From Emticicia fluvialis (GTDB lineage: Bacteria; Bacteroidota; Bacteroidia; Cytophagales; Spirosomataceae): a stretch of DNA of 64,000 bases. The stretch covers positions 200,810 through 264,809 of the forward strand of contig NZ_JANUSD010000007.1 in NCBI RefSeq assembly GCF_024793945.1, given 5' to 3'. Both the position numbers and the translations under genes were made by a program. Every line of letters begins with the position of its first letter. The stretch's first letter is position 1. Positions 45,207 to 53,814 of this stretch are shown piece by piece. The notes beneath the pieces were generated by a model. That model was not told the DNA's origin. It saw only the letters and a program-made list of their open reading frames with translations, and did not search any database.

Positions 45207-46097
45207 TTATCTTGTGCTTTTTATTTCAACCACAAAAATCAGCGGTGAGTATGGTGGTATTTTGTAACCACCGTTGGTATTGTCCGGAACACCCTGGGTT
45301 CCGTATCCTAGTGCAGATGGGAAAACCAACACGGCTTTTTCACCAACCTTTAATTTTAGCAAACCTTCTTCAAAGCCTTTAACCACACTATTACTTCCTA
45401 AATACACATCTATCTGGCCTTTGTCAAATTCTTTTATACTGCTTGCCAGATAGCCATTATAAACAACACCGGCTGTCTGGCCTGAAGCTAACTGTGTACC
45501 CGTTGTCTGAGACAACTTTAATACACGCAGGCCTGATTCTGTTTTCTCTCTTGAAACTACCGTAACATTTCCCATACCGGTTGCTATGTAGTCTTCAATC
45601 TGTTTGTCTTCAGAACGATTTTTTACAATCTCCAGATCTACCACAAGAACAGATTTGCCAGGTACATTATTATAATTCTGTGAACCATAAGCAAGATAAG
45701 AAGGTATCAGGAAAGTACCTCTTTCTCCTGATTTAAGTTTGCTGATAGCATCCGAAATTCCCTGCAATCCGATTGTACCCCCAAAAATGACAGTAGCGGG
45801 TTTATTTGTTGAGCGTAAAGAACTGTCAATCTTGGTACCATCTAACAAAGACATTACGTAATGAAGTACAACTTCATCGCCTACCTTAATAGAATCACCA
45901 GAAGCATTAGTCTTGGTAATCTGATAATACATTCCATTATCTGCCTTTTTCATGTTCAGATTTTTGGAATTGATATACGTCAACATTTCCTGTTCATTCT
46001 TCTTGACGGTTTCTTCCAAATCGTTCTTCAAAAAGTCTGAACAAGAGCTCACAAGAGCGGTACAACCAACAAGTAATCCGAGTACTATCTTTCTCAT
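45207..46097 (-). CDS. FKBP-type peptidyl-prolyl isomerase lipoprotein (B)
   Basis: 296-aa lipoprotein (LVGCTALVSSC, Cys19) with two FKBP domains. The first (about 60-160) has VGDEVVLHYVMSLLDGTKID and LIPSYLAYGS; the second (about 180-295) has KVGEKAVLVFPSALGYGTQG and ends YSPLIFVVEIKS. Both retain much of the isomerase pocket. It probably helps fold envelope proteins on the periplasmic side; GldI, a gliding-associated FKBP lipoprotein, is a known relative. It lies 15 bp after the first FKBP gene in what is likely one transcript from the nrnA promoter. Confidence 0.88.
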   Translation of the reverse strand: MRKIVLGLLVGCTALVSSCSDFLKNDLEETVKKNEQEMLTYINSKNLNMKKADNGMYYQITKTNASGDSIKVGDEVVLHYVMSLLDGTKIDSSLRSTNKPATVIFGGTIGLQGISDAISKLKSGERGTFLIPSYLAYGSQNYNNVPGKSVLVVDLEIVKNRSEDKQIEDYIATGMGNVTVVSREKTESGLRVLKLSQTTGTQLASGQTAGVVYNGYLASSIKEFDKGQIDVYLGSNSVVKGFEEGLLKLKVGEKAVLVFPSALGYGTQGVPDNTNGGYKIPPYSPLIFVVEIKSTR

Positions 46098-46111
46098 TAC
46101 ATTTAATTTAT

Positions 46112-46954
46112 TTATTTCACATCGATAATTTCCATTTCAAAAATTAACGGACTGTACGGAGGAATAACACCCCCTGCACCCTGCTCGCCATAAGCCAGAT
46201 TAGATGGGATAAAGAAAATGCTTTTTTCGCCTTTTTTCATCATCATCAGTGCTTGTTCCCAGCCTGGTATTACCATTCCCTGGCCTACAGTCAGTTCAAG
46301 AGGATCCTTACCCACAGAAGAATCGAACACTTTACCGGTAATAAGTTTACCTGTGTATTCTACCTTGACGGATTTACCTGCCGTAATGGTTGCACCAGTG
46401 CCCTCTTTCACAACGACCCTGTACATACCATATTGTGTTTTGGTGGCATTAGGAAAATTCTTTTTAGCGTATTCGTCCATGATTTTCACTTCATCATTCT
46501 TTTTGGCCTGTTGCGCTTTCTCAAAATCTTCCATGGTTTGTACCTTTTTCACCTTCACCAGAAACTGCATATCCGAACCTTTTGCTACACCGGCAGGCAT
46601 AGGTTGTTGCGCTCTTATAAACAAGGAGTCTGAACTGACGAAAATGGTTGCACTGTCTCCCTCAGAAATATGAAAAAGACTGTTTTCGAACGATCCCTTA
46701 AAGGCGCCTTTCTGCAAACGCATCATTATAGGCTCGCCACGTTTATAAGTATTGGTAAACACTGTATCGTTTGGCGCTTTTACTATCAGGTCAAAAGTAA
46801 CGATATCGCCCTCTTTGGCTTTTTTACCGTTGCCTAGTTCGTGTATCTGGTATTTAGAGCCGTCGGCATCCTGAGTTACTTTAAACTGGTCACAAGAAAA
46901 AAGCAAACTTGCCGCTAAAACCAGGCCAGAAGAAGTTTTCAAAAATTTTGTCAT
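46112..46954 (-). CDS. FKBP-type peptidyl-prolyl isomerase lipoprotein (A)
   Basis: 280-aa lipoprotein (LVLAASLLFSC, Cys21). The N-terminal half (about 38-130) looks like a degenerate FKBP domain (KAKEGDIVTFDLIVKAPNDT). The C-terminal half (about 178-280) is canonical: AGKSVKVEYTGKLITGKVFD, VIPGWEQALMMMKKGEKSIF, AYGEQGAGGVIPPYSPLIFE. It likely assists periplasmic or outer-membrane protein folding. Together with the next gene it makes a tandem pair that arose by duplication. Confidence 0.88.
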   Translation of the reverse strand: MTKFLKTSSGLVLAASLLFSCDQFKVTQDADGSKYQIHELGNGKKAKEGDIVTFDLIVKAPNDTVFTNTYKRGEPIMMRLQKGAFKGSFENSLFHISEGDSATIFVSSDSLFIRAQQPMPAGVAKGSDMQFLVKVKKVQTMEDFEKAQQAKKNDEVKIMDEYAKKNFPNATKTQYGMYRVVVKEGTGATITAGKSVKVEYTGKLITGKVFDSSVGKDPLELTVGQGMVIPGWEQALMMMKKGEKSIFFIPSNLAYGEQGAGGVIPPYSPLIFEMEIIDVK

Positions 46955-46993
46955 GAAATTTATTTATTAGTAAGATATTACAATTGTATTTGG

Positions 46994-48034
46994 CTAGCTA
47001 TTGTTAAGCAGCTGGGTTTTATGTATGGGCAACAAAAGCAGAAATTTTTCAAGCGTTTTTGAAAGGCTTTCATGAGAACGGCCACCAGCTGCATTTTTAT
47101 GCCCGCCACCGCTGAAATAATTCCTGGCAAACTCGCTCACCGAGAAATCTTTCACCGACCGGAACGAAATACGAATCATGTCGTCGCGCTCTACAAACAT
47201 GGCTGTCATCTGTACGTCTTTTATAGATAGTCCGTAATTAACAATACCCTCGGTGTCGCCATTTTTTGAACCAAATCTGGCAAGTTCTTCTTTAGAAATA
47301 CTCATATATGAAACCCGGTATTCTGGCAGATGCACCAGCTTTTCGCTCAGCGCAAAGCCAAGAAACTGAATCCGTTCTAATGAGTTATTATCAAATATCT
47401 TCCGGTGGATATCATTGGTACGTACACCAATTTCGATTAGTTCTCCGGCTACCCTGTGCAAATCTTTTGTGGTACTGTCAAACCTGAAAGACCCCGTATC
47501 TGTTACCAGCCCGGCATATAAGCATTCAGCAGCAGGAATATCAATCAGGGCTTTATCGCCCAGCAACTCAATCAGCAGATAGATTAACTGGCAGGTAGCT
47601 GCGGCTTTTTCGTTCCAGAATATAAAATCGGCAAAGTTTTCAGGCTGTTGATGGTGGTCTATCAAAACCTTTTTGGCAGAGGCGCTTCTCACATACTCTT
47701 CCATAGCCTTGATACGCCCCAAAGCCGAAAAATCAAGACAGAAAATAACCTCTGCAGCAGCAATTAATGCCTTGGCGGTTTCCTGTTTTTCACTCTCAAA
47801 GTTAATAACTCCTTTCTCGCCCGGCATCCATTGTAAAAACTCGGGGTAATCGGTAGGGGTAATTACATTTACTGAATGATTTTTTTTCTTTAAATAGGAA
47901 GCCAAGCCCAACGATGACCCGAGTGCATCGGCATCGGGGTTCTGGTGAGTAGTAATAACGATTCTTTTGGGCGAAGCCAATAAAAGGTTAAAGTCCTGTA
48001 ATTTCTGAACTGAATCTGTGAAAAACTCTTGCAT
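46994..48034 (-). CDS. nrnA: DHH-family phosphoesterase, NrnA-like
   Basis: 346-aa cytoplasmic DHH/DHHA1 protein, probably a nano-RNase and/or pAp phosphatase. DHH motifs: THQNPDADALGSSLGL (residues ~33-48), FCLDFSALGRI, KVLIDHHQQPENFAD, and LYAGLVTDTGSFRFDST. The DHHA1 C-terminal GGGHKNAAGGRS is typical. Start chosen at ATG 48034 because the preceding promoter overlaps the longer frame from 48052. It probably leads the nrnA-FKBP-FKBP operon. Confidence 0.88.
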   Translation of the reverse strand: MQEFFTDSVQKLQDFNLLLASPKRIVITTHQNPDADALGSSLGLASYLKKKNHSVNVITPTDYPEFLQWMPGEKGVINFESEKQETAKALIAAAEVIFCLDFSALGRIKAMEEYVRSASAKKVLIDHHQQPENFADFIFWNEKAAATCQLIYLLIELLGDKALIDIPAAECLYAGLVTDTGSFRFDSTTKDLHRVAGELIEIGVRTNDIHRKIFDNNSLERIQFLGFALSEKLVHLPEYRVSYMSISKEELARFGSKNGDTEGIVNYGLSIKDVQMTAMFVERDDMIRISFRSVKDFSVSEFARNYFSGGGHKNAAGGRSHESLSKTLEKFLLLLPIHKTQLLNNS

Positions 48035-48041
48035 AACGCAA

Positions 48042-48072
48042 CAAAGGTACAAAGTAAAGCCGGGAAAACAAA
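48042..48072 (-). promoter_or_regulatory. Bacteroidota-type promoter of nrnA-FKBP operon
   Basis: On the minus strand TTTG (48072-48069), exactly 19 nt, TACCTTTG (48049-48042). The ATG follows 7 nt after the -7 box, so the transcript would be leaderless or nearly so. Confidence 0.7.
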
Positions 48073-48255
48073 CACGCCTAAAACGAATACAAACCCCCTG
48101 TTAAATATATGTAAAGCCATAAATTTACAGTTTTTTAACATTTTAAAGGTTAAAAGTAACACGGGTTTGGCAATTGATATAAAAAAATGAAATAAACCCG
48201 GCAGGATTCATATTTTCTCTTATGTTTGCAGGTAGTTTATTTTAACCTGTTATAT

Positions 48256-49755
48256 ATGAAAAACCTACTGTTAATCCTGTGCCTGTCAGTATCTTATCTG
48301 TCTTTTAGCCAACAGGAATCTACTGAACAATGGCGCCCTGCTTTTCATTTTTCTCCGGCCAGAAACTGGACCAACGACCCTAATGGACTGGTATATCATG
48401 ACGGCGAATGGCATATATTTTATCAGCACAACCCTTTTGAAAACAAATGGGGGCACATGAGCTGGGGGCACGCCGTAAGCAAAGACCTGATGCACTGGCA
48501 GCACCTGCCTGTGGCCATACCGGAAGATTCGGTCTGGATTTTTTCGGGCGGAGCCGTAGTAGACCCAAACAACACCAGTGGTTTTGGCGCCAATAGCATG
48601 GTAGCTATCTATACTGCCGACTATCACGGCAAAAAAGAGAACCAACACCTGGCCTACTCTACCGACAAAGGCAGAACCTGGACCAAATATCAGAAAAACC
48701 CCATTATACCCGTACCGCTACCGAACGGAAAGGTAATGAAGGATTTCCGCGACCCGAATATGTTCTGGCACGAGCCAACCAAACAATGGATACTGGTAGT
48801 TGTATTACCTACAGAGTTCAAGGCTCATATTTATGGTTCAAAAAACCTGACCGACTGGACTTTTCTGAGCGAATTTGGCGGACAGGGGGATGTTAGAAAA
48901 ATATGGGAGTGCCCCTCATTAATTGAACTGCCCATTGAAGGAGAAAAAGCATCGCGATGGGTTCTAATGCTATCGTCAAGCAGCCCGCATGAGGATTTTG
49001 TGGGAATGCAGTATTTTGTGGGGGATTTTGACGGCAAAAAATTTACTAATGATAACCCGGCAGATACAAAGCTGTATGTTGAGTACGGAAAAGACTTTTA
49101 TGCGGCTATTCCGTTTACTCATGCGCCTAAAAAAAGCATGCTGGGCTGGATGGCCAGTTGGCAATATACCGATGCCCTGCCTACTTTTCCGTGGAAAGGG
49201 CAAATGAGTTTGCCCAGAGAAATAGCGCTGAAAAGAACCAAAGATGGTTTAAGGTTATTGCAAAAACCGACAGAGGAGGTGTTAAAAGCTAAAAACTGGA
49301 AAGGCACCGTACAAATGGAAGACTTAATTGTAGACGGTGACAAAAGCCAGATAAGAAAAAACATGACAGATTCTTACATGATTGAGGTAGAGTTTGAACT
49401 GAATGGCGCCCGTGAAGTTGGTGTAAAAGTGCTGAAAAAACAGGGCTCCGGCCAGGAAACAGTGGTGGGGTATCAGGCAGACAGCGAACAACTTTATATT
49501 AACCGCATTAATTCGGGTAAAATCATTAGCCCGAACTTTGCTTCTCTGGATGCCAGCCCTATGAAAACCGAAAGAGGAATGGCGAAACTTCAGATATTTG
49601 TAGATAAAATGTCGGTAGAGGTATTTGGTAATGATGGCGAGGCGGCTGTAACAAGCCTGGTTTTTCCGGAGACACAAAGCTTAGAGTGGCAGTTATTCAG
49701 TAATGGCGGCAAGGCAAAAGTAACTAAACTAAAAGTTTGGGAATGGCAAAAATAA
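48256..49755 (+). CDS. Glycoside hydrolase family 32 (fructan beta-fructosidase/levanase type)
   Basis: 499-aa secreted enzyme that releases fructose from fructans or sucrose. Signal peptide MKNLLLILCLSVSYLSFSQ, then all GH32 active-site motifs: nucleophile Asp41 in WTNDPNG, transition-state Asp166 in FRDPN, and acid/base Glu218 in WECPS. A C-terminal beta-sandwich (about 340-499) follows. The frame is open from a TTG at 48226, but the ATG at 48256 starts the signal peptide. A TATGTTTG box at 48221-48228 fits the -7 element. No fructokinase or SusCD pair is directly adjacent; a Gfo/Idh/MocA gene follows. Confidence 0.94.
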   Translation: MKNLLLILCLSVSYLSFSQQESTEQWRPAFHFSPARNWTNDPNGLVYHDGEWHIFYQHNPFENKWGHMSWGHAVSKDLMHWQHLPVAIPEDSVWIFSGGAVVDPNNTSGFGANSMVAIYTADYHGKKENQHLAYSTDKGRTWTKYQKNPIIPVPLPNGKVMKDFRDPNMFWHEPTKQWILVVVLPTEFKAHIYGSKNLTDWTFLSEFGGQGDVRKIWECPSLIELPIEGEKASRWVLMLSSSSPHEDFVGMQYFVGDFDGKKFTNDNPADTKLYVEYGKDFYAAIPFTHAPKKSMLGWMASWQYTDALPTFPWKGQMSLPREIALKRTKDGLRLLQKPTEEVLKAKNWKGTVQMEDLIVDGDKSQIRKNMTDSYMIEVEFELNGAREVGVKVLKKQGSGQETVVGYQADSEQLYINRINSGKIISPNFASLDASPMKTERGMAKLQIFVDKMSVEVFGNDGEAAVTSLVFPETQSLEWQLFSNGGKAKVTKLKVWEWQK

Positions 49756-49839
49756 CTACTGCCAATAGCCTTAGTTTAATTGATGACGGAGGTTTATATT
49801 TGCAAATCCAGATACCAACCTAACGACACTAACCTGATT

Positions 49840-51237
49840 ATGGACAGTTTTTCGCGACGAGACATTCTTAAAACCTTTGGCCTTACTGCCGGCGGTTTAT
49901 CATTTTTAAATGCTGAATCATTTGCCGGAACAATTGAGGACGAACCCATCTTTATTCCTGATGACGACAGGTATATAACGCTCGACAAACCCGTTACAGC
50001 TATTGTACTGGGCGCCGGCAACCGTGGTAATGTTTATGGCCGGTTTGCGCTGGCTTTCCCGAACGAACTGGATATGGTTGGCGTGGCAGAGCCGATACCT
50101 TTCAGAAACGACAAATTTGCCAAAGCCCATAATATAGAAGACAAACACCGTTTTAATACCTGGGAAGACGTTTTCAAGGTGCCAAAATTTGCCGATGCCA
50201 TTATTATTTCTACCCCCGACGACCTCCATTATGGCCCGGCCATGAAAGCACTGGAAATGGGCTACGATGTACTGCTGGAAAAGCCTATTTCTCCTTCATA
50301 TCAGGAGTGCCTTGACATATTGGCAATGGCCAAAAAAACCAAAAGAACAATAGCCGTTTGCCATGTATTGCGATATACGCCGTATTTCAGAAAACTGAAA
50401 GAAATAACACAAAGCGGGCAGTTTGGTAAGCTGATTAGCGTGAACCATCTGGAGGGTATTGAATACCAGCACATGGCGCACTCTTATGTACGGGGTAACT
50501 GGCACGTCGCTAAAGACACTAACCCGATTATTCTGGCCAAGTCATGCCACGACCTCGATATTTTAAGATGGGTAATCGGCAAACCTTGCAAAAGTGTTGC
50601 GGCGCATGGTTCTTTAACCTGGTTCAGAAAAGAAAACGCACCAGAAGGTAGCACCGAACGCTGCACAGATGGCTGCAAGGTAGAAAAAGAATGCCCTTTC
50701 TCGGCTATTAATATTTATCATAAGCAACGCCTGCGTATCAGGGTGCTGGATGTAACCGATGATTTGACCAAACAGGGTGATGAGATAATGGAAAAACTGA
50801 AGACGTCTCCTTATGGCCGTTGTGTATATAGAATGAACAACGACCAACCCGACCACTATACCACCACCATGGAGTTTGAAGGCGGCACCACCGTTAGTTT
50901 TGCCATGGAGGCTTTTACTTCTTTTGAGGCCAGGAAAACCCGATTAATGTTCTCGCATGGAGAAGTATGGGGCGATATGGACGAGATTCAGACTTATGAT
51001 TTCAGAACTAAACAAAACACAAAATGGCGGGCAAGCGAATTGCCCGAATATAAAAGCCAGGCATCTGGCCATGCCGGTGGAGACTATGGCCTGGCCCGGA
51101 ACTTTGTGCAGGCAGTGGCCCAGAAAAAACCTGAGTTGCTGACCTCAACCATAGAGGCATCTATAGAAAGCCACGTGATGGGCTTTATGGCCGAGAAAAG
51201 CAGATTAAGTAAACAGATGGTAGATGTAAAAATTTAA
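49840..51237 (+). CDS. Tat-exported Gfo/Idh/MocA-family oxidoreductase
   Basis: 465-aa predicted periplasmic NAD-dependent dehydrogenase-like protein. The twin-arginine leader FSRRDILKTFGLTAGGLSFL begins at ATG 49840 (the frame opens at 49780). TAIVLGAGNRGNVYGRF is the dinucleotide site and VLLEKPISPS contains the family EKP motif. A three-Cys cluster, C275-x3-C279-x5-C285 (TERCTDGCKVEKECPF), sits in the C-terminal domain and could bind a metal. TATATTTG at 49795-49802 fits a -7 element. Substrate unknown; many such proteins act on oxidised sugars. The small lipoprotein gene follows 3 bp after the stop. Confidence 0.88.
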   Translation: MDSFSRRDILKTFGLTAGGLSFLNAESFAGTIEDEPIFIPDDDRYITLDKPVTAIVLGAGNRGNVYGRFALAFPNELDMVGVAEPIPFRNDKFAKAHNIEDKHRFNTWEDVFKVPKFADAIIISTPDDLHYGPAMKALEMGYDVLLEKPISPSYQECLDILAMAKKTKRTIAVCHVLRYTPYFRKLKEITQSGQFGKLISVNHLEGIEYQHMAHSYVRGNWHVAKDTNPIILAKSCHDLDILRWVIGKPCKSVAAHGSLTWFRKENAPEGSTERCTDGCKVEKECPFSAINIYHKQRLRIRVLDVTDDLTKQGDEIMEKLKTSPYGRCVYRMNNDQPDHYTTTMEFEGGTTVSFAMEAFTSFEARKTRLMFSHGEVWGDMDEIQTYDFRTKQNTKWRASELPEYKSQASGHAGGDYGLARNFVQAVAQKKPELLTSTIEASIESHVMGFMAEKSRLSKQMVDVKI

Positions 51238-51240
51238 TTT

Positions 51241-51636
51241 ATGATGCGTAAACTATTAATTATTGCTCTTTTGGCACTGGGTGCCTGCAAAAATAAAAAG
51301 GCAGATTTGGGAGATTTTGATTTACAGAGTTTCAAAACCGACCGCGGGGGTTGTGAAGACAAAAGAGTAAAACTGATTGAGCCTCTGAAAGACCTGCGGC
51401 CAAAAATTCTGGGACTGACAGAAAACCAGATTGTTGATAATTTTGGGCGGTATGATTACCAGATTCTGAGCCGCCGGAACGAGAAAGTATTTGTGTATTT
51501 TTTAGAAAAAGGCCCACAATGCGAACAAATCCAGAACCCGACCAACTCGCGCTCAATGCTGTTGTATTTCAATGCAGCCAGTCTGGTAAAAGAGGTGTCG
51601 TTTCAGAATGGGGGGGTTATTGATACGTATAAGTGA
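51241..51636 (+). CDS. Small putative lipoprotein
   Basis: 131-aa lipoprotein: MRKLLIIALLALGAC lipobox with Cys16 in the ORF numbering. The mature part has two more cysteines (GGCEDKRV and KGPQCEQIQ) that could form a disulfide, and a compact alpha/beta pattern (LGLTENQIVDNFGRYDYQIL) that recalls SmpA/BamE-like folds, which is only an impression. It lies 3 bp after the Gfo/Idh/MocA gene, so the two are probably co-transcribed. Function unknown. Confidence 0.72.
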   Translation: MMRKLLIIALLALGACKNKKADLGDFDLQSFKTDRGGCEDKRVKLIEPLKDLRPKILGLTENQIVDNFGRYDYQILSRRNEKVFVYFLEKGPQCEQIQNPTNSRSMLLYFNAASLVKEVSFQNGGVIDTYK

Positions 51637-51706
51637 AGTACATGAAGGCTGTTTTCTAAGGATACAGGGCCGCGTTAAGTGTTCTCATATTTTTTTTTGA
51701 AAACAC

Positions 51707-51736
51707 TTTGTTTTTAAAAAATACTCAATACTTTTG
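51707..51736 (+). promoter_or_regulatory. Promoter of the tryptophan operon
   Basis: TTTG (51707-51710), an 18-nt spacer and TACTTTTG (51729-51736) match the Bacteroidota consensus. The predicted start near 51742 lies 18 nt before the leader-peptide ATG. Confidence 0.7.
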
Positions 51737-51759
51737 TACCCAGAATTTAAACACGTACA

Positions 51760-51819
51760 ATGACTCAACGCAATATCATAGCTAACATCTGGTGGTGGCG
51801 TTCTTCCGACAAAGGATGA
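51760..51819 (+). CDS. trpL: trp operon leader peptide (19 aa, three consecutive Trp)
   Basis: ATG 51760 to TGA 51817-51819 encodes MTQRNIIANIWWWRSSDKG, with three TGG codons in a row at 51790-51798. It lies between a good promoter and a perfect intrinsic terminator ahead of trpE, so it is the sensing peptide of a ribosome-mediated attenuator. A ribosome stalled at the Trp codons would cover 51777-51784 and free the antiterminator strand at 51813-51821. When charged tRNA-Trp is plentiful the ribosome reaches the stop codon inside that strand and the terminator forms. This is a gene too short for ordinary ORF finding. Confidence 0.92.
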   Translation: MTQRNIIANIWWWRSSDKG

Positions 51820-51893
51820 ACAGCGTAGCTATGTATTGACTCAACGATATAATACCCGGCGGCTTACAGTTCATCCTGTAAGCCGCCTTTTTT
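51777..51893 (+). promoter_or_regulatory. trp transcription attenuator
   Basis: Terminator: GGCGGCTTACAG (51858-51869) and CTGTAAGCCGCC (51876-51887), 12 perfect pairs, 6-nt loop, then TTTTTT (51888-51893). Antiterminator: AGGATGAAC (51813-51821, containing the leader TGA) with GTTCATCCT (51869-51877), which uses the terminator loop and both arm ends. Protector: CATAGCTA (51777-51784) with TAGCTATG (51826-51833). The three helices are mutually competing as in classical 1:2, 2:3, 3:4 attenuators. Confidence 0.88.
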
Positions 51894-51925
51894 ATGTCAT
51901 TATTGCACCGAAATTGTTCAGAAAC

Positions 51926-52336
51926 ATGCAGCAGAAATTTAATTCAGAAATAAGTTACTGGCTTTTTGTGCCGATACTCTGTTTGTTCTCAGCACTGATA
52001 ACCACGGCTATAATTGATAAAGCCTGGCCGATGCTGATGATCATGGTATGCGTAACAGTATTCATTGTTAACCTTTTGGCTAGTACCTGTTATGTAATAG
52101 AAAACCGTAAGCTGACTATTATCTGCGGATTTCTTTTTAAGCAGGAAATTGACATAGAGAATATCCTGAAAATTGAAAAAACCAATAGCCCGATTAGCTC
52201 TCCGGCTTTATCAGTCAAACACCGGATTGAGATTACTTTCGGTAAATATGACACGGTTATTATTTCACCAGGAAGACGAGCCGAATTTATTGAAGCACTG
52301 ACATTGATTAATAAAAAAATTAGCACAAACCTCTGA
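51926..52336 (+). CDS. Small membrane protein with bacterial-PH-like domain, first gene after trp attenuator
   Basis: 136-aa protein from ATG 51926; the frame opens at a TTG (51836) that would run through the attenuator and is not used. Two hydrophobic helices (about residues 11-31 and 37-56) are followed by a beta-rich domain (YVIENRKLTIICGFLFKQEI, RIEITFGKYDTVIISPGRR, EFIEALTLINKK) resembling bacterial PH (YdbS/bPH) modules. Its stop lies 5 bp before the trpE ATG, so it is under attenuator control. No link to tryptophan is known to me. Confidence 0.7.
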   Translation: MQQKFNSEISYWLFVPILCLFSALITTAIIDKAWPMLMIMVCVTVFIVNLLASTCYVIENRKLTIICGFLFKQEIDIENILKIEKTNSPISSPALSVKHRIEITFGKYDTVIISPGRRAEFIEALTLINKKISTNL

Positions 52337-52341
52337 CACTC

Positions 52342-53766
52342 ATGCAAAAGTTTGGTATTACTACCCGATACAAACGCCTACTGGCCGATATGTTGACCCC
52401 GGTTGGGATTTTCCAAAGAATTCGTAATCACTTTCCGCATTCGGTTATTCTTGAAAGTGCCGACTACCACGCAATGCACAACAGTTTCAGCTACATAGCC
52501 TGCGACGAGGTGGCGAGTTTCCAACTGGATAACGATATAGTAACACAGGCATTTCCTGACGGCACCACAGCTCAGTTTCCACTTCATAACAGAAAAGAAG
52601 CCGTTGGCGTATTGCAAGCCTTTGCGGCTCAGTTCGAAATGCCCAAAACCGATTTCTCATTTATCACCAACGGTTTATTCGGCCACATTACCTACGACTC
52701 GGTTGAATACTTTGAAGACATAGAAATACAGGCTAAGAGTGCTGAAAACGCCATTCCGCAGATTCTATACCGGGTTTACCGCTATGTAATTGCCATTAAC
52801 CATTTCAAAGACGAGCTCTATATATTTGAGCATACCTATACACCAGACGGCCAGGAACCCAAGCCGCTGTCAGACGGGCTTGAAACGCTTGAGTTTTTTG
52901 TAAAGAATCCTAAAGTAACTACTTCAAAATTCAAGGCGGATACAGATGAAGAAACCAATATTAACGATGATGACATGCGTGAAATCATCAAAAAATGTAT
53001 TGGTCACTGTCTGCGTGGTGATGTTTTCCAGATTGTGCCTTCCAGACGTTTTTCGAGAAAATTTGAGGGCGATGATTTCAACGTTTACAGGGCGCTTCGT
53101 TCCATTAATCCTTCTCCTTACCTGTTCTATTTTGATGGTGGAGATTATCATATTTTCGGCAGCTCACCGGAGAAACAGATATTTATTAAGGACGGACAAG
53201 CCGAAATACACCCGATTGCGGGTACTTTCAGAAGAACAGGTGATGATGAAAGCGATGCCGAACTGGCGCGCCAATTGCACGCTGACCCCAAAGAATCAGC
53301 CGAACACGTGATGCTGGTTGATTTGGCCCGCAATGATTTATCGCGCAGTTCAGATTCTGTAAAAGTAGATATTTTTAAAGAAGTGCAGTTCTACAGCCAT
53401 TTAATACACCTGGTATCTAAAGTAACCGGAAAAATGCACACAGGCACCAACCCGCTGCAGTTGGTAGCCGATACTTTCCCGGCCGGAACCTTGTCTGGTG
53501 CGCCTAAACACAACGCCATGACCATCATCAACCGTTTTGAGCCTACCAACCGCAGCATTTATGGAGGAGCCATTGGCTTCATGGATTTCAAAGGGAATTT
53601 TAACCATGCCATAGCCATCCGGACTTTCCTCAGCAAAAACAATACGCTTTTCTATCAGGCAGGTATGGGTGTAGTGGCTAAGTCAGACGTAGAACTGGAA
53701 ATGAAAGAAATTCACCTGAAACTGGCCGCTTTAAGAAAAGCCATTGAAATGGCAGGGGAAATATGA
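52342..53766 (+). CDS. trpE: Anthranilate synthase component I
   Basis: Converts chorismate to anthranilate using ammonia from TrpG. 474 aa: the N-terminal regulatory part has SVILESAD (LLES-type Trp feedback motif), and the chorismate-binding domain has DVFQIVPSRRFSRK, SPYLFYFDGG, IFGSSPEK, PIAGTFRRTGDDE, VDLARNDL, FPAGTLSGAPKHNAM and YGGAIGFMDFKGN. It follows the small PH-like gene by 5 bp and precedes trpG by 101 bp. Confidence 0.96.
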   Translation: MQKFGITTRYKRLLADMLTPVGIFQRIRNHFPHSVILESADYHAMHNSFSYIACDEVASFQLDNDIVTQAFPDGTTAQFPLHNRKEAVGVLQAFAAQFEMPKTDFSFITNGLFGHITYDSVEYFEDIEIQAKSAENAIPQILYRVYRYVIAINHFKDELYIFEHTYTPDGQEPKPLSDGLETLEFFVKNPKVTTSKFKADTDEETNINDDDMREIIKKCIGHCLRGDVFQIVPSRRFSRKFEGDDFNVYRALRSINPSPYLFYFDGGDYHIFGSSPEKQIFIKDGQAEIHPIAGTFRRTGDDESDAELARQLHADPKESAEHVMLVDLARNDLSRSSDSVKVDIFKEVQFYSHLIHLVSKVTGKMHTGTNPLQLVADTFPAGTLSGAPKHNAMTIINRFEPTNRSIYGGAIGFMDFKGNFNHAIAIRTFLSKNNTLFYQAGMGVVAKSDVELEMKEIHLKLAALRKAIEMAGEI

Positions 53767-53814
53767 TTTTTTGAAAATTGGAGAAAGAATAGATTTGTTG
53801 AAAGTGAATTAAAA

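Noticed and set aside
48034..48052. Longer nrnA start (MYLCCV...)
   Set aside because: Overlaps the promoter -7 box; ATG 48034 fits the family N-terminus.
51836..51925. TTG-initiated N-terminal extension of the PH-like gene
   Set aside because: It would be translated through the attenuator terminator stem; ATG 51926 is a clean start.
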